From NCBI RefSeq assembly GCF_014199395.1, contig NZ_JACIJM010000012.1, positions 26,798-90,797 of the forward strand: a stretch of 64,000 bases of DNA. The letters are read 5' to 3'. The position numbers were made by a program, and so were the translations under genes. The notes beneath the pieces are model-generated. The model worked only from the letters and a program-made list of their open reading frames with translations, searched no databases and had not been told where the DNA came from. Position 1 is the stretch's first letter. Every line of letters begins with the position of its first letter. This document shows, piece after piece, positions 59,968 to 64,000 of this stretch. The stretch is from Yoonia ponticola. Lineage in GTDB: Bacteria > Pseudomonadota > Alphaproteobacteria > Rhodobacterales > Rhodobacteraceae.

Positions 59968-60897
59968 ATGTCCGATGCTACCACACCCGAATTAGATGAC
60001 ATCAAAGACGCGCGTGATGTGAACATCACAAAACTGGACTACGCGCGGGCCATATTGAAAGACAAGGTGACGTTGGTTGCCGTCTTGTTTCTGGCGGCTT
60101 TGGTTATCTTTACCGCTGGGGCGAATTTTCTGGCGCCACATCCACCCACAGGTTTGAATTTTCTCGATAGCCTGCTGCCGCCGCTTAGTCGCGGTGCGAA
60201 CGGCGAATTCTATCTGTTGGGTACTGACGAGTTGGGCAGGGATATGTTCAGCCGTCTGATCTACGGCGCGCGGGTATCTGTATCGGTCGGCGTGATTGGC
60301 GCATTGGTGTCTGGGATCGTTGGTGTTTTCACAGGTCTGACCGCTGGATACAAAGGCGGTCTGTATGAAGACATCGTGATGCGGCTGGTCGACGGGATGT
60401 TGTCGCTGCCGTCGCTACTGGTTGCGCTATTTGTACTGTTCGTCTTGGGCGGCGGGTTCGTGAACCTGATCTTGGTCTTCTCGATCTTGCATTGGATGGT
60501 TTTCGCCCGCTTGTCGCGTGGTTTGGCGCTAGAGGCGCGTTCAAGCACCTACGTGAAGGCCGCAAAAGCGCTGGGTGCGACGGATATGCGGATTATTTTC
60601 TACCATATTCTGCCCAATGTGATCCCGCCGATCTTGGTCTTGCTGACGCTTGAGATCGCGACATTGATCTTGTCCGAAGCATCGCTGTCGTTCCTTGGCT
60701 TTGGGGTGCAACCGCCCGACCCGTCGTGGGGTCTGATGATTGCTGACGGCCGCGAACATATTCGGTCGGCGTGGTGGCTGGTGGCCTTCCCTGGCATCGC
60801 GATTTTTCTGACAGCGCTGAGCCTTAATCTGGTTGCGAATTGGTTGCGTGCCGTGACTGACCCCGTCCAGCGCTGGCGCTGGTTTGCGAAAGGATAA
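59968..60897 (+). CDS. ABC importer permease (DppC/OppC type)
   Basis: A 309-residue inner-membrane permease. The N-terminal cytoplasmic tail (about 35 residues), first helix VTLVAVLFLAALVIFTAG and the loop LLGTDELGRDMFSRLIYGARVS are typical of DppC. The EAA region reads YVKAAKALGATDMRIIFYHILPN. A frame start at 59944 lies in the previous gene; the ATG at 59968, with GGAG 9 bases upstream, was chosen. Its end overlaps nothing; the ATPase gene begins 4 bases later. Confidence 0.9.
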   Translation: MSDATTPELDDIKDARDVNITKLDYARAILKDKVTLVAVLFLAALVIFTAGANFLAPHPPTGLNFLDSLLPPLSRGANGEFYLLGTDELGRDMFSRLIYGARVSVSVGVIGALVSGIVGVFTGLTAGYKGGLYEDIVMRLVDGMLSLPSLLVALFVLFVLGGGFVNLILVFSILHWMVFARLSRGLALEARSSTYVKAAKALGATDMRIIFYHILPNVIPPILVLLTLEIATLILSEASLSFLGFGVQPPDPSWGLMIADGREHIRSAWWLVAFPGIAIFLTALSLNLVANWLRAVTDPVQRWRWFAKG

Positions 60898-60901
60898 TAT
60901 C

Positions 60902-62722
60902 ATGTCATCTGAGCCACTCATCCAGATCGACCGTTTGAACGTTGAATTCCCGTCAAAGCTGGGTCCGGTTGCCGCCGTCAAGAATGTATCCTTCGACATC
61001 GCGCCGGGCGAAATCCTGTGTATCGTTGGTGAGAGCGGATCAGGAAAGTCGGTGTCTTCGTCGGCGATCATGCAGTTGACAAAGTTTAGCGGCGGCCGCG
61101 TGGCCAGCGGCACGATCCGGTTTCGCAGTCGGAATGACGGCGTCATCGACCTAAAAAACGCCGATGAAAAGACGATGCGCAGCATTCGTGGCAACGAGAT
61201 CGGGATGATCTTTCAAGAACCGATGTCCGCACTGAACCCGAACTTTACTATCGGCTGGCAAATGGCCGAAACGCTACAGATACATCGCGGCCAGACGCGC
61301 GCGCAGGCAGATGCGCGGTCTCTTGAGCTTTTGAAGCTGGTGCGGATCACGGAACCGGAAAAACGCCTGACGCAATATCCCTTCGAGTTGTCGGGTGGGA
61401 TGCTACAGCGCGTCGTGATTGCGATGGCCTTGGCCTGCGAGCCTGATCTGCTCATCGCGGACGAGCCGACAACGGCCCTTGATGTCACCGTACAGGCCGA
61501 GATTTTAGGTCTGATCGACACGCTGCGACGTGAAACGGGGGCCGCGGTTTTGTTCATCACACATGACATGGCCGTTGTGGCGCAAATGGCTGATCGGGTT
61601 GTGGTGATGTACCAAGGTGAAAAGGTCGAAGAAGGCCCTGTGCGCCAGATATTAGAAGCACCGCAACATGCCTACACCAAGGTACTGTTGGACGCTGTGC
61701 CGCGTCTAGGCGAAATGCGCGGCAAGGCAGCCCCAGAAGCGATGCGGGTTATGGGCGACGATACTGACGCAAAAGCTGAATCAATCCACCCCAGTACAAA
61801 ACCTATCCTGACCGTTGAAAACCTCGTGAAACGCTTTCCGATCTTTGGCGGGTTCGCACGAAAGGTTGTGGCCAATGTCCACGCCATCGAAGACATTTCC
61901 TTTACCATCCACGAAAAAGAAACGCTGTCGTTGGTGGGGGAAAGCGGATCAGGCAAATCGGTGACGGGCCGCAATATCTTGCGGCTGGAACAACCCACCT
62001 CTGGCAAAGTTATTTTTGACGGGACCGACGTTCTGGCGCAATCGCCGAAAGACATGCGCGACCTCAGACGGCATATGCAGATGATCTTTCAAGACCCCTA
62101 CGGGTCATTGAACCCGCAAAAACGACTACTGGATCAGGTGGCAGAGCCTATTCATAACTTTAAGTTGGAAAAGGGAAGCGCCATTGAAGACCGTGTCGCG
62201 GGCCTATTCGACCGCGTCCGGCTGCCGCGAGATTTTATGCGCCGCTACCCATCAGAGCTATCTGGTGGGCAACGCCAACGGGTGGCGATTGCGCGCGCCT
62301 TAGCGGTTAACCCAAAGTTCATTGTCGCAGACGAAGCGGTGTCCGCTCTGGATGTCTCTGTACAGGCGCAGGTGCTGAACCTGATGATGGAACTTCAGGC
62401 CGATCTGGGGATTTCCTACCTGTTCATCAGCCACGACATGGCTGTGGTCGAACGGGTGTCGCATCGGGTGGCTGTGATGTTCATGGGGCGGATTGTCGAG
62501 ATTGGAACCCGCCAACAGATTTTCGAGAACCCGCAGCACAATTATACCAAAACGCTGCTGGCGGCGGTGCCAACGTTAAACCCAGACATCGACATCCGTG
62601 ACCGCACCACGCTTGCCACCAAGATACCGTCGCCGATCCATCTTGCGGGCTACGCGCCGCCAAAACTTGTTTATCAAGAGGTTTCCGAGGGCCACAGCGT
62701 GCTCATAAACGATTTGCAATAA
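60902..62722 (+). CDS. ABC importer ATPase, fused DppD-DppF
   Basis: A 606-residue protein with two complete ATPase domains in one chain. The first has GESGSGKSVSSSAIM, LSGGMLQRVVIAMAL and LLIADEPTTALDV; the second GESGSGKSVTGRNIL, LSGGQRQRVAIARAL and FIVADEAVSALDV. In the second Walker B the proline of DEP is an alanine, which is frequent in the family. The C-terminal part of each half is the oligopeptide-type extension. It powers the two permeases. ATG at 60902 with AAGGA upstream. Confidence 0.92.
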   Translation: MSSEPLIQIDRLNVEFPSKLGPVAAVKNVSFDIAPGEILCIVGESGSGKSVSSSAIMQLTKFSGGRVASGTIRFRSRNDGVIDLKNADEKTMRSIRGNEIGMIFQEPMSALNPNFTIGWQMAETLQIHRGQTRAQADARSLELLKLVRITEPEKRLTQYPFELSGGMLQRVVIAMALACEPDLLIADEPTTALDVTVQAEILGLIDTLRRETGAAVLFITHDMAVVAQMADRVVVMYQGEKVEEGPVRQILEAPQHAYTKVLLDAVPRLGEMRGKAAPEAMRVMGDDTDAKAESIHPSTKPILTVENLVKRFPIFGGFARKVVANVHAIEDISFTIHEKETLSLVGESGSGKSVTGRNILRLEQPTSGKVIFDGTDVLAQSPKDMRDLRRHMQMIFQDPYGSLNPQKRLLDQVAEPIHNFKLEKGSAIEDRVAGLFDRVRLPRDFMRRYPSELSGGQRQRVAIARALAVNPKFIVADEAVSALDVSVQAQVLNLMMELQADLGISYLFISHDMAVVERVSHRVAVMFMGRIVEIGTRQQIFENPQHNYTKTLLAAVPTLNPDIDIRDRTTLATKIPSPIHLAGYAPPKLVYQEVSEGHSVLINDLQ

Positions 62723-62786
62723 AGGGTCGAATTGCGCAGAACAGTTAAACTTAAGCGGATTCACAAGGTTGACGAGTAGGATGATC

Positions 62787-63818
62787 ATGTCGCAAACGCG
62801 CAATACGCGAAAATCGCACGGCATGGTCACGGCGCAAGATGTCGCGAAAGAGGCTGGCGTTTCTCTGACCACGGTATCGCGCAGCTTTAGCGAGGCCGGA
62901 CTGGTGTCCAAGCAAACCCGTGATCGGGTGTTGTCCGTTGCGAACCAGCTTGGCTATAGCCCGAATATTGCAGCACGGGTTTTGGCCAGTCGCCGGTCAC
63001 GTTTGATCGGCTTGATGGTGAACAACTTTGACGATCCCGAAAATCTGAACCTCTTTCGTTATGTCTCGGCTGAGGCGCAAAAACGCAATTTCCACGCGAT
63101 TTTATTCAACACCTCGCCTGATCGACAAGAAGCGGGCCTTGATTCCATGGAATCCGCGATGCTGCATCAAGTAGACGGGTTGTTGGTCTCGGCCACACGC
63201 CTAGAGCCTGCAATCATCGCGCGCTGTGCCAGCCAAGATAAACGCATCGTTATTGTTGGTCGTAAATCGCGGCGTCCGGAATTCAGTTCCGTCTACTGCG
63301 ATAACGAAGACGGGGCAGCCCAAGTCGCGGACGACTTCTTTGCCAAAGGGGTTCAAAGGCCCGCATTCGTCGGCGGTAGCCCAACAGCATCGGTGTCACT
63401 GGAACGGCGCGACGGCTTCGTCAAACGGATCGAAGAGTTGTACGGTTTCCAGCCAATCGTGCGCGAAGCGGGCTCTAATGATTACGCCAAAGGGTTCGCG
63501 ACAGCAAAAGCGCTGCTCGATCTTCCCAAACCGCCAGACGCCTATTTCTGTTCGAGCGACCTTTTGGCGATTGGCGTGACGGATGCAATCAGCGAAGCTG
63601 ATTCAGTTAAAACAGGCGAACGACCACTGGTTGTTGGCTTCGGGCGGACAATGCTGTCGCGGCTAAAAGCCTATGACTTGGCTTCTGTAGCGCTTCCCAT
63701 GGAAGAAATGGTCCGCACAGCAACATCGCACCTGATCGATACACTCGGAGACGCGCGAACAGGACCAACGAAAATCGTGTTCCCTTGTGAGTTGATGTCT
63801 CCTGAGGCAAGGAAGTAG
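62787..63818 (+). CDS. LacI-family transcriptional regulator
   Basis: A 343-residue regulator. The HTH and hinge are at about 14-62 (VTAQDVAKEAGVSLTTVSR and LSVANQLGYSPNIAARVLAS), followed by the periplasmic-binding-like effector domain (LIGLMVNNFDDPENL, VDGLLVSATRL, RPAFVGGSPTASVSLERRDGF). ATGs at 62781 and 62787 follow AGG; the second has the better spacing. Located just downstream of the importer unit, it probably binds the operators at 57150 and 57279 and is released by a sugar-type ligand, which makes a sugar or sugar-phosphate substrate more likely than a peptide. Confidence 0.88.
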   Translation: MSQTRNTRKSHGMVTAQDVAKEAGVSLTTVSRSFSEAGLVSKQTRDRVLSVANQLGYSPNIAARVLASRRSRLIGLMVNNFDDPENLNLFRYVSAEAQKRNFHAILFNTSPDRQEAGLDSMESAMLHQVDGLLVSATRLEPAIIARCASQDKRIVIVGRKSRRPEFSSVYCDNEDGAAQVADDFFAKGVQRPAFVGGSPTASVSLERRDGFVKRIEELYGFQPIVREAGSNDYAKGFATAKALLDLPKPPDAYFCSSDLLAIGVTDAISEADSVKTGERPLVVGFGRTMLSRLKAYDLASVALPMEEMVRTATSHLIDTLGDARTGPTKIVFPCELMSPEARK

Positions 63819-63912
63819 GTCGGGTTATGGGGCTGGTGGGGACGCAGTGTATTAGAGGTTACTATTTGAGATTTATTACATAATTCATATTATCGGTGAA
63901 GTCGATGTCGCC

Positions 63913-64000
63913 GCAAAGTTAGAATGTCCCACATCTGCAAAGTAGAAGTGTCACACTTCCCTGTTGAACAAGCAGGATTGGAGTGTGACCGTGGGATTGG
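63913..64000 (+). mobile_element. Probable left end of an IS21-type insertion sequence
   Basis: Two related direct repeats, GCAAAGTTAGAATGTCCCAC (63913-63932) and a copy at 63937-63956 (period 24), resemble the multiple terminal repeats of IS21 elements. A GTG start with GGAG before it, at about 63990, could open istA. The element runs out of the window, so it is unproven. Confidence 0.4.

Overview
The window looks like a large piece of an extrachromosomal replicon from a marine Rhodobacteraceae (Roseobacter-group) alphaproteobacterium. Four things point there. A RepA-type replication initiator sits next to divergent parAB (21.7-25.7 kb). An XrtD-type exosortase fused to EpsI is present. So is a head-spike gene pair of the kind known from the gene transfer agent (GTA) of Rhodobacter. 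Finally, a rhamnose gene (rmlA) is combined with a complete polysaccharide secretion system. From family knowledge, RepA plasmids of roseobacters that carry rml and exopolysaccharide genes are called biofilm plasmids; that this window is one is an inference. No tRNA, rRNA, CRISPR array or conjugation gene was seen.

Layout. 0-3.3 kb: 3' end of rmlA, then kdsD-kdsB-kdsA for CMP-Kdo. 3.3-21.6 kb: cell-surface genes, with three RTX-repeat proteins (one an SGNH/SASA esterase, one a CAP-domain protein), a DUF2793 protein, an acyltransferase, exosortase-EpsI, glycosyltransferases, YjbH/YjbF and phosphomannomutase. 21.7-25.7 kb: plasmid core, with parB, parA, an iteron origin, repA and two identical parS-like sites. 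25.9-45.4 kb: EPS assembly, with an outer-membrane barrel, a Wza-like export protein, a TPR lipoprotein, a sterol-desaturase-like enzyme, an ExoY-type sugar transferase, a PEP-CTERM-type ATPase, Wzz, BY-kinase, a glycosyltransferase, the spike pair, an acetyltransferase, a Wzy-like polymerase, a pyruvyltransferase, a Wzx-like flippase and ManC. 45.5-55.7 kb: an accessory island of lower gene density, with unknown genes, a second Rep-like protein, a PemK-like gene, a Fic protein and two overlapping tyrosine recombinases behind a small HTH protein. 55.7-63.8 kb: an ABC importer of the peptide/opine class with a LacI-type regulator and a divergent IMPase/P-loop kinase pair. The last 90 bases look like the end of an IS21-type insertion sequence.

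How it fits together. RmlA, Kdo enzymes, ManB and ManC supply nucleotide sugars. ExoY-type transferase and the glycosyltransferases build a lipid-linked unit, which is pyruvylated and acetylated. Wzx flips it, Wzy polymerises it, Wzz and the kinase set its length, and the SLBB protein, the TPR lipoprotein and the barrel export it. A perfect CtrA-type box (TTAA-N7-TTAAC) lies in the divergent promoter region of the sugar transferase and ATPase operons, which suggests coupling to the CtrA regulon that also governs motility and GTA production in this family. The spike genes lie inside the polysaccharide cluster, so the plasmid may encode both a surface glycan and a virion part that recognises such glycans. 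That is the most interesting hypothesis here.
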